Positions 7,981 to 19,731 of a stretch of DNA of 64,000 bases are shown piece after piece; positions within the stretch are counted from its first letter, which is position 1; every line of letters begins with the position of its first letter. Location of the stretch: NCBI GenBank assembly GCA_030562195.1, contig JAUJPP010000012.1:16678001-16742000 (forward strand), given 5' to 3'. The DNA comes from Nipponacmea schrenckii (lineage: Eukaryota; Mollusca; Gastropoda; Lottiidae). Below the pieces are notes generated by a model. That model worked only from the letters and a program-made list of their open reading frames with translations. It searched no databases and was not told the origin of the DNA. Both the position numbers and the translations under genes were made by a program.

Positions 7981-9625
7981 TTGAACGAGCCGATCAGCTT
8001 GAGGGAGAATTCTCTGGGTGTGGGGTTGGTGGGGTTTCTTCCGTCTCGAAAGATGCTGCTTGGGCCCAGATAGGCGAAATCGTCAACAGGTTAGTTTTGT
8101 TTTGAGTTGTTTATTGTTTATGTAGGCCCTAGATCGAGAGGTAGACTTCAATGTCAAATATTACGGTTTTTTTAAAAAATAAATTAAAACGTGGCCATTC
8201 ATTAACATTAGGCATAAACATTAATATTATCCTCAATACGGCTCTCAGAATTTTTGATTGTTCAGTAAGCTTAGGTGTAGTCTACAGTAGGCGTAGTAGG
8301 CTAGCCTTGATCTAGGCCCAGACTAGAGAAAATTGATTTGCCTATGAAAAGAAGAGTTGGTAGGCTATAGGAGTATTATTGTATAGGATAGGGCCTATTG
8401 ATTCAGAATTCTAAAGTATCGGTACTAGCCTAGGCCCAGCCTACATCACACTCACAGTTTAATAGGCCTCAGTTTAATAGGCCTAGGTGCCTTCAAAAAA
8501 TTAGACCTAGCAAATTGATGGGTTTTTTTTCACCATTTTACTCTTTATAATTTATATTTTCAGCATAGCCTATGTATCCCGGTCGCTTGAGCAGCTCAAG
8601 AAAAAAGTGGCTCAAATTAAATGCTCAGGTAAGAAGACAATTTAAACATATTAGGCCTATTCTATATAGGTCTATCTAGAATCTAGATCTACCTGCAATA
8701 AATTAATGCAATATAAGGGTAATGACCATACGCAACTACCGTATCAGACTAACTTTGCAGCTGGTTACAGACATATTTATGTTTTGAAAAATGGCATATT
8801 TCTGTAGGCAGATAGGGTAGTGACCTTATCTAATTTGTTTATAGGCGCATGATGTAGATCCAGTAAAAGCTTTTTGACTTTGTCTTTTTAGTTAACTATC
8901 TAGCACTAACTTTTTATTTCTCTTTATTAGCCTTGAAAAAGAATAGGACGAACCTGCATCAAACTGGTGGTTTCAGGGGTCAACCACTATCTGATGCAGA
9001 TGACCTGTTCTTGAGATTTCTCAAAACAGTGCAACTATAGAAGGAATCTCCTCTGGTTTCGGAGTGAGCTTGCCATGTAAGTTGATTTATTTGACCTTAA
9101 AATGACATGTTTGTAGAGCAATATGAGAAAACTTCTGTATGACCATATTAGACATCAATGAGTTCTATTTATTGTGAATCTATATATCAAAAGTGTATTT
9201 CAATGTAATACTTTTATAATATCATAATAAAGGAGTCATGTCATATTATGTTAAAGTAATAATTCAACAGTATGCATGATGCAATGTATAAGCTTGTTAT
9301 TGTTAAATTACAGTGAGCTTGCCATGTAAGTTGATTTATTTTACCTTAAAATGACATGTTTGTAGAGCAATATGAGAAAACTTCTGTATGACCATATTAG
9401 ACATCAATGAGTTCTATTTATTGTGAATCTATATATCAAAAGTGTATTTCAATGTAATACTTTTATAATATCATAATAAAGGAGTCATGTCATATTATGT
9501 TAAAGTAATAATTCAACAGTATGCATGATGCAATGTATATGCTTGTTATTGTTAAATTACAGCGACCTCCAGTGCAATATCAGTTCCAGATGGAGATTCT
9601 GACAGTCAACCTGCCATTGCCTGCG
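7905..9625 (+). pseudogene. Harbinger Myb/SANT-like DNA-binding protein (spliced)
   Basis: Accessory protein of Harbinger transposons that helps the transposase bind DNA. Four exons are visible. Exon 1, 7905-8089, has the Myb/SANT-like domain (for example DAAWAQIGEIVN) and a GT donor. Exon 2, 8574-8638, has AG/GT borders and a basic helix. Exon 3, 8931-9076, carries the TGG turn typical after this domain. Exon 4, 9563-9625, is serine/acid-rich. Splice phases agree between exons 1-2 and 2-3. Exon 1 has a premature stop that is absent from the duplicated first copy (ATG at 7505), and exon 3 shows a frame change, so it is dead. No fifth exon was recognised. Confidence 0.65.
9064..9561 (+). repeat. 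249-bp tandem duplication spanning a splice donor
   Basis: 9064-9312 recurs almost identically at 9313-9561. The unit begins at the last bases of exon 3 (GTGAGCTTGCCAT) plus the intron, so the duplication creates a second copy of the splice donor and an acceptor-like ACAG. Confidence 0.85.
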
Positions 9626-11639
9626 GTAAGAGTCAATGCTTCATTGCCGATATAAAGTTTCATTGTTTTTCAAAATATGGCTTTTCATTGTATCATCCCT
9701 CTTAAATGATATAAGGTATTTATTTCCACCATGAATCCACTACCCCACCCTCTACCCCCCCCCCCCACACCCTTATCAATCAAAACTTGTCATTGATTCA
9801 ATCATTGTTACATTCTCTTTCGGGATCTAATGATATATTTGCCCTGATCGACAGAATAGGTAATGTTCTGTTTTTATGTTCATTAATAATAGTTTCCGTC
9901 TTTTAAATTATGAGCTGTCTTTAACATGCTCTTCTAATGAATGTTGGTCATTGATGGACTAGATCTTGAACTCAGTGAAATATGAAATGAAATGAGTGAC
10001 AAAACCACCAATGTTCGGCTTTGAATCCTCGCATACAACATATGTCCTAATCATATTGGGTCATTTGTGCATTTACCTCACAAGGATATAAACTGATGCC
10101 CAATTTTGATATTTAAGAAAATGATAAACACGATGTGTTGGGAACTGAAAAAATGCCCCCCCCCCCCAAAAAAAGTTACCCAAGTGAGTCTCTTTTTCTT
10201 TCTGATATATAAGTTATATAAAAAAAATCATTCTTACCTGATCACCATGGTGTAGAGCTGCTCATTCATTGTTATTCAGCAATCTTCAACATTTGTTTTT
10301 ATTCGTCTGTGAAAGACGATGTATCACGTAGGTCATGCTGATGTGCTTGTTTATTCGTTTTTTCTGGTTTTCTACACAATCTATTCGAGATATTCCATGG
10401 TGTAGAAAAATCCATCTGCAGTCGATTATCTCACCACATTTTGATGTGTCAAAAATCGCTACCTTTGGTTCTAATTTCTGTGACATTTTTACCGCCACGT
10501 CCAAACAAAACTAAAATGGCGCCTAAAATTCCACACAAAAATGTTGTTTTTTTAGCGATAAAAGGACGTATTTGATTAAAACAACCGTGCCTGCAACTGG
10601 TATTATAAACAAAATTTTAAACAAAAATGTAAATCTATTACATATGAAATCAATGTCTTCAAATTTCATGCAATATTGCTTTCATGAAAATTAAAGAAAT
10701 AACTTTATTGAGCTGTGTAAAATATACCAACTTTGGACATGATAGCAAATCAAACTCAGCCATTCATTGTACCTCAAGAAGACCAAGTCTGTGCATCTTC
10801 ATATAGTATTGAAATCCAGATTGTAGTCAAAGAGGAACCACCCAAAAACTGACCAACTTAGGTAGATGGGGGGAAACTACTATCTCGTAGTTCCGGGAAA
10901 GCACGGGCCTAGGAATCGAGATTCGAACCCACGGCACCTAGTCGCCTAGCAGACGACAGTCCAACTCGCTAACCACTGAGCCATTCACCACCCTTAGGGT
11001 TTTATTTTCCTCATTAACCGACCGGCTTTAAAGAAAATCCGTTTGAATGTATTGGCTTATGTATCTACTTATTTTTAGGTCTTCACATGGGATGATATTA
11101 GGTCATTGTAGGTTGTTTTAGTGGGCCTAAAATGGAATAGATAATAGGCCTAAATTGGAATTCCGACTGATCAGATTAGGCTTGGCCTGTAATTCGTCCT
11201 CATTGCCCTTATTTTCACATCCTGGCCGCGGTTGCAGTTTCAGCCAAGCAAATCTTTGAAAAAAAACTTTCAAACGGCCTTAGACTAGAAATATGGTCAA
11301 AATTGCCTATTGAAATATAGACCTCTGTCCTTCAAAAATAGTTTTGTTCTGTACATAAATTAACTACCACCATCCAAAGAACTTCCTTCACTTGAATATT
11401 TGTATTGAGGGCCATTTAATTTTTTTTCAACAGATTTCCGATTGTAATTTTAAACTCATCGTAGCCCGAATACGGGTTTTGACATTGTTAATAGCGTAGG
11501 AAGTTCCAATCCTCAGACCTATATATGGATATATAGGTCTAAGGATTGGTACACAGATCTAGTAACATAAGGACTGGGGAGCAAAACTTATATTTACTTC
11601 CTATTTTATTGCAACTTGCAACTCGATCTTTCTTGAAAT
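9626..11639. other. Unassigned interior of the Harbinger element
   Basis: No gene recognised. It holds poly-C runs near 9750 and 10147, a SINE copy at 10866-10993 and AT-rich unique DNA. A minus-strand frame at 10286-10504 has no recognisable domain. The sequence near 10505-10520 contains ATGGCGCC but no clear promoter. Confidence 0.4.
10866..10993 (-). mobile_element. tRNA-derived SINE, copy 1
   Basis: Minus-strand copy of the SINE seen in full at 53259-53412. The B-box complement (GGATTCGAACC-like) is slightly damaged and about 30 bases between the tRNA-like head and the body are deleted. The A-box complement is near 10980. Confidence 0.75.
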
Positions 11640-14190
11640 ATGTAGTACCGGTGCTAAACCAGGTTGGGACCAGATCTGACAATACTGTATTTTTGTTATA
11701 TGTGGTACCAGTGCAAAACCTGGCGGGAGCAGATCTGGCAGCGCTATCTTTTTAATTATATGTTATTCCAGTGCAAAACCAGATCGATTTTAAATATTGT
11801 GTGATACCAGAGCTAAACCAGTTCGGGAATAGATCTGGCAGCGCTATCTTATTGTAATATGTGGTACGAGTGCTCACAAAATCAGGGCCAGATCTGGCAG
11901 CACAAGTGCAAAACCGGATCGGGGTCTGATCTGGAAGGATCTGATCTGTTTAAAATATGTGGTACCTGTGTTAAACCAGGTCCGGATCAGATCTGACAGT
12001 ACTATCTTTTTTGTAATATGTGATACCAGTGCTAAACCAAATCGGGGCCAGATCTGGTAGCACCAACATTTTTAATTACTATATAAAAGATTTGTGATAC
12101 CAGTGCAAAACCAGGTCTGACCCACATCTGGCAGTACTATCTTTTTGTTATATGTGGTACCAGTTACAAACCAGCTCTGACCCACATCTAGCAGTACTAT
12201 CTTTTTGTTATATGTGGTACCAGTTATAAACCAGGTCGGGACCAGATCTGGCAGTACTGTCTTTTTGTTATATGTGGTACCAGTTCTAACCCAGATCGGG
12301 ACCAGATCTGGCAGTACTGTCTTTTTGTTATATGTGGTACCAGTTCTAAACCAGGTCGGGACCAGATCTGGCAGCACTATCTTTTAACAATACGTGGTAC
12401 CAGTGCTAAACCAGGTCGGGACCAGATCTGACAGTACTGTCTTGTTATATAATATATGATACCAGTGCTAAAACAGGTCGGGACCAGATCTGGCAGTACT
12501 GTCTTTTGTGTAATATGTGATAGCAGTGCTCAACCAGGTCGAGACCAGATCTGACAGTACTGTCTTTTGTATAATATGTGATAGCAGTGCTCAACCAGGT
12601 CGGGACAAGATCTGGCAGCACTGTCTTTTTTATAATATGTGATACCAGTGCTAAACAAGGTCGGTACCAGATCTGGCAGTACTGTCTTTTTTATAATATG
12701 TGCTACCAGTGCTAAACCAGGACGGTACCAGATCTCGCAGTACTGTCTTTTTATTATATATGGTACCAGTTCTAAACCAGGTCGGGACCAGATCTGGCAG
12801 CACTATCTTTCAACAATATATGATACTAGTGCTAAACCAGATCGGGACCAGATCTGGCAGCACTATCTTTTTTATAATATGTGATACCAGTGCTAAACAA
12901 GGTCGGGACCAGATCTGCCAGTACTGTCTTTTTTATAATATGTGATACCAGTGCTTAACCAGGTCGGGACCAGATCTGGCAGCACTATTTTTTATATAAT
13001 ATGTGATACCAGTGCTAAACAAGGTCGGGACCAGATCTGACAGTACTGTCTTTTGTATAATATGTGATAGCAGTGCTCAACCAGGTCGGGACAAGATCTG
13101 GCAGCACTGTCTTTTTTATAATATGTGATACCAGTGCTAAACAAGGTCGGTACCAGATCTGGCAGTACTGTCTTTTTTATAATATGTGCTACCAGTGCTA
13201 AACCAGGACGGTACCAGATCTGGCAGTACTGTCTTTTTATTATATATGGTACCAGTTCTAAACCAGGTCGGGACCAGATCTGGCAGCACTATCTTTCAAC
13301 AATATATGATACTAGTGCTAAACCAGATCGGGACCAGATCTGGCAGCACTATCTTTTTTATAATATGTGATACCAGTGCTAAACAAGGTCGGGACCAGAT
13401 CTGCCAGTACTGTCTTTTTTATAATATGTGATACCAGTGCTCAACCAGGTCGGGACCAGATCTGGCAGCACTATTTTTTATATAATATGTGATACCAGTG
13501 CTAAACAAGGTCGGGACCAGATCTGCCAGTACTGTCTTTTGTATAATATGTGATACCAGTGCTCAACCAGGTCGGTACCAGATCTGGCAGTTCTGCCTTT
13601 TATATAATTTGTGGTACCAGTGCCAAACCAGGTCGGGACCAGATCTGGCAGTACTGTCTTCTTTCGTAATATATAGTACCAGTGCAAAACCAGATTTGAC
13701 CCAGATCTGGCAGTACCTTTTGTCTTACTATATAAAAAATTTGTGATACCAGTACAAAACCAGATCTGACCCAAATCTGGCAGTACTGTCTTTTTGTAAC
13801 ATGTGATACCAGTGCTAAACCTGGTCGGGCCCAGATCTGGCAGGGCTATCTTATTGTAATATCTGGTACCAGTGCAAAACCAGGTCGGGACCAGATCTGG
13901 CTGTATAGCCTTTTTGTTATATGTGGTACCAGTTCTAAACCATCTCGGGACTAGATCTGGCAGGACTATCTTTTTATAATATGTGGTTCTAGTGCAAAAT
14001 CAGATTTGACCCAGATCTGGCAGTACTATCTTTTTTTTTTATAATATGTGGTGCCAGTTCAAAAGCAGATCTGGCAGCACTATCTTACTTACAACATATG
14101 GTACCAGTGCTCAACCAGATCTGGCCCAGATCTCTAAGCATCTGGTCAGGTCTAGCCAGTTCCAACCCAGGGCTAGACAGATCTGGGCCA
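11640..14190 (+). repeat. Satellite with ~61-bp unit
   Basis: About 40 tandem units of 60-61 bases. Each contains GGTACCAGTGC or a variant, then AAACCAGGTCGGGACCAGATC and TGGCAGTACTGTC, followed by an AT-rich spacer such as TTTTTGTTATATGT. The unit contains an inverted GGACCAGATCTGG palindrome-like core. Because 60 is a multiple of three, some 60-base runs give spurious ORFs of 20-residue repeats on both strands. Units at the edges are more diverged than those in the middle. Confidence 0.95.
12604..13575 (+). repeat. Higher-order repeat: two 486-bp blocks of 8 satellite units
   Basis: Block 12604-13089 recurs at 13090-13575 with only a few differences. Individual 61-base units within a block differ more from each other than the blocks do, the hallmark of a recent multi-unit duplication. 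Confidence 0.85.
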
Positions 14191-15589
14191 GGCGAGCATT
14201 GCTAGCTGGGTATAGTCATGGAATATGTTAATTAGGTTTGGTCGTATACATTGAACTCTCTAAATTCATCACATTTTGCAACTACGACAGCACGTGCCAT
14301 TCGTCTAGAGTAGAATATTTATGCCTGGGTATATATAGAAAAGTAATGTTCAGTGATTTTACATGTGAAATAAACACACCCAGAAAAATATGTGAATCAT
14401 CAAATGACAAACATTTGGACAGTGTTCAAATGATAATTTTTTTTCCAGTGGACAACATGTTTATCATCTCAAATGGATCTAATTGACAAAATTCAATTCC
14501 AGCTCAATATAGGCCTGGTCTGAGATAATAGAATTTGAGGTGAGGGTTATTCCTTTTATGCCATTCTAGCATCTCAAAACATACCATTTGGCACTAATTC
14601 TCCTTTGCTTTTGAGGTGAAGTCTGCATCATCCACTATTGTTAAAGTTTTGACAGCATTCTACTATTCTGCATAGCCTTTATCTGAAGTTTCTCAAAAGT
14701 TTTTTGTTAGCTACATAATGCGTTGACCCAACATCCGCAGATATGACAGGAGAGCTTATTTGTATACAAGAACTTAATCAAATAATTGTAGAGATTGTAG
14801 ACGAGTTAACTCAGTGTTGTAGACAGGTAAAATCAGTTAGTACTACAAACTTTGTATGAGATTACTGTTATCGAGTTGAGATGTAAACGAGTTAAGTGAA
14901 CATATTAAATTGAGACAATGATGAAGACAGGCATGCATATTTTGATAGTTTTATGACGCCTGTTAATTCTAGCACTGGTGTCAATATAAGATAAAGTCAA
15001 AATATTCTTTAGTTTGTGACAAATGTTGATGGCCAAGTAGCCCTGTCCTCAAAAATATTTTTAATGCGAACACATGCTTTCTTTTTTTTAAATTATGAAA
15101 TGGTATCTGCAATGTGCAGAAATTTTTAAAGAAGTGATGAAAAAAATTGCTTACTGTTCTGAACTGAAGTTTATTTTAACTTTCAAGTATTATTTGGAAA
15201 TGTCATAGATATTTTTCAATGTAAACATATGTTTTACTATTTTTCAGATAGTTTTAGCTTTATTTGTGTAAAGAGTCTTAAAAGAAAATATAAGCTAACT
15301 AAACCTGATGGAAAGCTGATTGCCAACTTTAGTTAAATTGTGGTAGCATTCTGATTTCTTACATATTTTAAGTAAGAATCAAAGTAAGAATCACCATTTT
15401 TCATGTTTTTTTTACATATATGCTATGACCAAACAATAATTATTTTGTGAATTTTTGACCCCCGTGTATATTGCCAATAAATAATTCATAGTATGTTTCA
15501 CTCTTTTGCAGATCCATCAATTTTTATGGTATACAAAAATCTTCTACACAGAAAAGTTAGTCGGCTTATCTTGAGATATTTAGATAGAG
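14191..15589. other. AT-rich unique stretch, no gene seen
   Basis: Between the 61-bp satellite and SINE copy 2. Several short frames exist, none with a recognisable domain, splice pattern or codon bias. Confidence 0.4.
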
Positions 15590-15749
15590 GGGGGGGGGGA
15601 ACTACTATCTCGTAGTTCCGGGAGAGCACGGGCCTAGGAATCAGACCTCATTTTTATTACCTCGCACCGATCGGGATTCGAACCCACGGCACCTAGTCGC
15701 CTAGCAGACGACAGTCCAACTCGCTAACCACTGAGCCATTCACCACCAC
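15590..15749 (-). mobile_element. tRNA-derived SINE, copy 2
   Basis: Full-length minus-strand copy. Read on the minus strand it starts with the tRNA-like head (A box TGGCTCAGTGGT and B box GGTTCGAATCC), continues into a short body and ends in ACGAGATAGTAGT followed by a C-run. Confidence 0.85.
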
Positions 15750-15754
15750 AAGTT

Positions 15755-16560
15755 TGAAATTGCTGATTTTTCCATATACAGTTTGAGTTATTGCCCTTGA
15801 TTTACTCAAAACGAGTTAAAATTAGCTTGTGAACGCTGTGGGGACTACATTTTTCTTTGGATTTGAATGAAACTTACTGTGATCATTTATATTGATGAGA
15901 TCTTCTACAAGTTTCAAATTTGCAATTTTTCGATTAACAGTTTTTTAGTTATTGCCCTTGACTTAGACAAAGTGCGTTAAAATTGGCTTGTAAAAACTAT
16001 AGAGACTACATTTTTTATTTGATTCGAATGAAACTTGCTGTGATCATTTATATTGATGAGATCTTGAACAATTTCGAAAAAAAGCGATTTTTCTATGAAC
16101 GGGTTTTGAGTTTTTGCGCTTGACTTAGTTAAAACCTGTCAAAATTGGCTTGTGAACGCGATAAAGATCACAATTTCCATTGGATTTGAATGAAATTTTG
16201 TGTCAGTATTTGTATTGATGAGATCTTAAACAAGTTTGATAGTGACGATTTTTTGGTGAACGTTTTTTAAGTTATTGCCCTTGACTTAGTCAAAACGCGT
16301 CAAACAGACTTGTGAACAGCACAGAGACGACAGTTTTCATCTGATTTGAATGAAATTTGGTGTGATTATTGAAGTTGATGAGATCTTGGTCAAGTACAAA
16401 ATTGACAATTTTTTGATAAACTGTTTTTAAGTTATTGCACTTGACTTGGTCAAAACACTGCGAAATTGGCCTTGTGATTGCGATAGACAATTTGAATTTG
16501 AAATGAAATTTGATGTTATCATTTTCATTGGTGAGATCTTGAACAAGTTCAATATTTACT
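15755..16560 (+). repeat. Tandem repeat, ~161-bp unit, about five copies
   Basis: The segment TTATTGCCCTTGACTTAG recurs at offsets of about 161 bases (15793, 15954, 16116, 16277 and 16437), each followed by CAAAATTGGCTTGTGAAC and ATTTGAATGAAA...GATGAGATCTT. Divergence between units is roughly 15-25 percent by eye. Confidence 0.9.
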
Positions 16561-16591
16561 ATTTTTCGATGAACTATATTTCAAAAAAAAT

Positions 16592-17890
16592 CAGAAGACC
16601 TTGTGCAAATTCGGTGAAATCGTAAAACTTGTGACTTAATTATTCCAGAAAATGTATGTTTTGGATGAAATGAGCTCTTATGCAAAAGTTGATGAGTGTC
16701 GGTTTCTTTGAAATATACTTTAATATCTAACGGCCAACGTCAGCCACAAGAAGCATAGATTTTCTCGATACTACTGTTTTTAAAGGAGATTCCATAGCAG
16801 AGACTAATAAATTAGATATTAAAGTATATTTCAAAGAAACCGACACTCATCAACTTTTGCATAAGAGCTCATTTCATCCAAAACATACATTTTCTGGAAT
16901 AATTAAGTCACAAGTTTTACGATTTCACCGAATTTGCACAAGGTCTTCTGATTTCAACCAAGCCTGTACGATTGTTTTCTCAAAACTGAAAGAGCGTGGA
17001 TACTCTAAACGATTTTTACGAAACATAAAAAATTCCACATTAGCAGAGTTAGCAGCTAAAAAAAGACTTTATGCCGAAGTGCCTCCAGGTTTAAGGAGTG
17101 CCCCATGTATGTCAACCAGATGCAAAACATGTCCCTATATATCAGAAACGCATTATTTTCTAAGTAACTCTACGAATAAAAGATACCCGATCCAAGAGCA
17201 CCTAACATGTGAAAACTCGAATGTAATATACTTAATTTCATGTAAAAAATGTCCCAAACAATATATCGGGGAAACAAAGAACAAATTACGCACTCGTTTT
17301 AATGCTCACAGATCAGATATTAAATTAAAAAAAGACAAGCCTGTTTCTAATCATTTCAATCTTGACGACCATTCACTTGACGATCTCACCCTAACCCCAA
17401 TTGAGCGCATAGAAATCGACTTGCCCGAAGATGAAACTACCAAATTCCGTCAATCTAGAGAAGCACACTGGATTGAGACATTGAATACAGCCAGACCCAT
17501 GGGACTTAATATTCACCACAGTGTAGGCATAGAACCCTTTGCAGTTCCATTTAATACAACCAGTAATAAAGCTAGTAAGATAGTTCAAACCCATTATAAG
17601 AGTCTTCAAGAGAAATTTCCTCATGTCTATAAACAGAAAATGATAGTGGCATATTCAAAAAATCAGAACTTAAATGACAACCTTGTTCATAGCAAACTAA
17701 AAACAATCTGTACTTAACAGGTACTATACTTCTCGCGAGTTATTTTATTTTTTCTAATTTCAGATCAGAAGAGAAGGAAATCATCCAACAGATCCAGATC
17801 CCAATTTCTCAATAAAATATTTGTTCCACCCTAGGCCTGTACATTTGGGTGATTCAATCCCTCCCTTCCCCGAAATCTAATACTGTCCGT
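16592..17890 (+). mobile_element. Penelope-like element, 5'-truncated, inverted head
   Basis: The 3' part of a Penelope-like retroelement. Its left end carries an inverted copy of its own sequence: 16592-16731 is the reverse complement of 16811-16955, separated by about 80 bases, so the start of the insertion forms a hairpin. The 3' non-coding part after the stop at 17717 resembles that of the second copy at 50845-51600 (both contain ACAGGTACTATACTTCTCGC). Confidence 0.8.
16752..17717 (+). CDS. Penelope-like element protein: RT end plus GIY-YIG endonuclease
   Basis: Open for about 320 codons without a break, but it lacks most of the reverse transcriptase. The start of the frame is the RT end (DFLDTTVFKG, then ETDTHQLLHKSSFHPKHTF, a very conserved Penelope stretch). 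A Cys pair (CKTCPY) and a CCxxC-like knuckle (ISCKKCPKQYIGET) lead into the GIY-YIG nuclease, where VIYL...YIGET represents the two halves of the motif. Arg and Glu of the nuclease core are in the following helix (TRFNAHRSD) and later (FRQSREAHWIE). In Penelope elements this nuclease cuts the target DNA. No upstream RT core exists here, so the element is a dead copy with a surprisingly intact C-terminal frame. Confidence 0.85.
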   Translation, partial: SIDFLDTTVFKGDSIAETNKLDIKVYFKETDTHQLLHKSSFHPKHTFSGIIKSQVLRFHRICTRSSDFNQACTIVFSKLKERGYSKRFLRNIKNSTLAELAAKKRLYAEVPPGLRSAPCMSTRCKTCPYISETHYFLSNSTNKRYPIQEHLTCENSNVIYLISCKKCPKQYIGETKNKLRTRFNAHRSDIKLKKDKPVSNHFNLDDHSLDDLTLTPIERIEIDLPEDETTKFRQSREAHWIETLNTARPMGLNIHHSVGIEPFAVPFNTTSNKASKIVQTHYKSLQEKFPHVYKQKMIVAYSKNQNLNDNLVHSKLKTICT

Positions 17891-18178
17891 GCCAGGCCAG
17901 ACCAGATAATTTATTTTGACTTGGGATTCCTTGTATTATATCATCCTCTTTATGTATTTTTCACGCTTTTAATTTTTATTTTGAGTTTTGTATATATTGT
18001 ATATGTATTGATTATGAAATTTGCTTCTCTGTGCATGATCACTTTTTTCATTGTTATAGTATGTATTTTCTTTGTTGTAAATTTTACTATGAGATAACCT
18101 AATCCATCTTAATTACCAATCAGATATAATCAAAATTTATAATTAGTTCTCATTAATCAAATCTATAATTCATTTCTG

Positions 18179-18730
18179 GACAGTGTGGGTAAGTGAGGTG
18201 ACTCTCAAGCCTTGTGAGTTAGTGTCAGTGTCTGTGGGTCACATCATAAAAAAATCAAAAATTTTTGATCATCATTTCCGGTAGCGGTAGTATACTGAAG
18301 TAGGGGCTATATGGCGTATATAGACGATATGTAGGCTTACTTAAAAGCCATGTACTGGACAGTGTGGGTCAGTGAGGTGACTCTCGAGCCATGTGAGTCA
18401 TTGTCAGTGTCGGTGGGTCACATCATAAAAAAATCTAATTTTTTGGATCCTTATTTCCGGTAGCGGTAGTATACTGAATTTGGGGCTATATGGCTTATAT
18501 AGACGATATGTAGGCTTACTTAAAGGCCCTGTACTGAACAGTGTGGGTCAGTGAGGTGACTCTAGAGCCTTGTGAGTCATCGTCAGCGGTAGTATACTGA
18601 AGTAGAGACTATATGGATAATGTAGACGGAATTTTAGCGTACTTAAAGACCCGCTACTAGGGAGTGTTGGTCAGTGAGGTGACCCTTAAGCCTTGTGAGT
18701 TATTGTCATTGTGATGACTCATGAGGCATG
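18179..18730 (+). repeat. Tandem repeat, ~179-bp unit, three copies plus a partial
   Basis: Units start GGACAGTGTGGGT at 18179, 18357 and 18537, and a shortened one near 18660. Each contains GTGAGGTGACTCTC and CGGTAGCGGTAGTATACTGA. Confidence 0.9.
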
Positions 18731-19044
18731 TGAGTAATCGATAACTGTTTCTGATTACATCATCAAAACATGAATTATCATTTCACCTACCGGTACCTGT
18801 TTTGGCAAACAGTATGGGGCCTGACACATCGTTTACTTTTGTCTATTTCGAATTTGGAGATGTAAAACGAATATATTGTCCATAAAACAAATAGTTTGAA
18901 TTATATTTGAATGTTATTAACTTGGTACGAAAAGTCACATAAATTGAACGAGTTAGTGTGTATTAGTACGAAACGACTCTTATATTTACTATTTACCTTT
19001 ATTCATGTTGAAATTGAAGTTATCCTTTTTTCGACATACGAACA

Positions 19045-19380
19045 TTATTTATGAAAAGAGCGACAATTGTACGAACAAAAAAATCGATTTAGGGTAGTAA
19101 AAATGGTCCGATTGCGATGAAATTTGCTGTGAACATTCGGGATAATGTCCTTAACATGACCCTGGTGTCTTTTAGTGGATAAACTATTAAAATCATCGAG
19201 AGGTACATAAGTGAAGTAGCGCCACGGACTGGTGGCATAAAACCTTAATGCCATCAGAACTTGCAACAATGTTGGCAATGCATTGGATCGTTTTGTTGGA
19301 TGATCCAATGCTTTACCCAAAAGACCCACGATGAAATAGATAGTTTCTGGCCAAAAACGGTACCCGTCCCTTATCCCCCC
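19045..19380 (-). pseudogene. Harbinger (HARBI1-like) transposase N-terminal remnant
   Basis: Read on the minus strand from about 19380: FWPETIYFIVGLLGKALDHP and then the signature LPTLLQVLMALRFYATSP, matching the conserved N-terminal region of PIF/Harbinger DDE transposases (usually LQVL.ALRFYATG). The following residues to 19045 no longer match. The catalytic DDE domain is gone. Position near the right terminal repeat, opposite in strand to the Myb/SANT gene, fits the normal Harbinger layout. Confidence 0.7.
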
Positions 19381-19499
19381 CCCCCCAGTAAATTTTTTTA
19401 AAGGATTAACCCTATCCCTGAAAACCCTTTCCTTCTAAATAGCCGTCTGTGCTGCAAAGCAATGAAATTTGCTGCCATATTGTAAGAAGTTGATTCTAA

Positions 19500-19728
19500 G
19501 ATAAAACAAGCAGACGGCTGTCCTAACTTAAAATTGATTTTAACTAAAATTCGTCATAAAATCGCTTTGTGAAACACTGGTATTTTAAGTTAAGATAGTA
19601 TTTTAACTTTAAATTGATTTTTACCTATTTTAGCTCAAATGCTAAAATTGGCTTTCTGGAACAAAATCATCCTAAGTCACAACAGAATCCTAAGTTAGGG
19701 TGATTGTAAGTCTTTGTGAAACAGGGCC
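19500..19728 (-). repeat. Right terminal and subterminal region of the Harbinger element
   Basis: Contains the terminal inverted repeat (19706-19728) plus inner repeats such as GCTTTGTGAAACA and AACTTAAAAT that mirror those at 7708-7850. Confidence 0.75.
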
Positions 19729-19731
19729 CAG

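Larger units (their letters stand above)
7708..19728. mobile_element. Harbinger-type DNA transposon, 12 kb, much expanded
   Basis: The left end begins GGCCCTGTTTCACAAAGAC and the right end is its inverted complement, ending GTCTTTGTGAAACAGGGCC. Both ends also hold scattered ACTTAA/TTTCAC(A/G)AAGCG motifs. The copy is flanked by CAG on both sides (7705-7707 and 19729-19731), a 3-base duplication; 3 bases is the usual Harbinger size, although TWA is the usual sequence. Inside are a plus-strand Myb/SANT gene near the left end and a minus-strand HARBI1-like transposase remnant near the right end, the typical two-gene layout. The remainder is satellites, SINEs and a Penelope fragment that have swollen the element. 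Confidence 0.8.

Noticed and set aside
10286..10504. Minus-strand ORF of 72 codons as a transposase exon
   Set aside because: No recognisable motif or clear splice borders.
12205..13774. Several 60-100-codon ORFs with 20-residue repeats on both strands
   Set aside because: They exist because some satellite units are 60 bases long; frames break wherever a 61-base unit occurs.
11640..14190. CRISPR-like regular repeats
   Set aside because: Units are contiguous with no unique spacers, and the window is eukaryotic; it is a satellite.
17718..17890. Hammerhead ribozyme in the Penelope 3' region
   Set aside because: Such ribozymes are known in Penelope-like elements, but I could not find CUGANGA paired correctly with GAAA in either copy.
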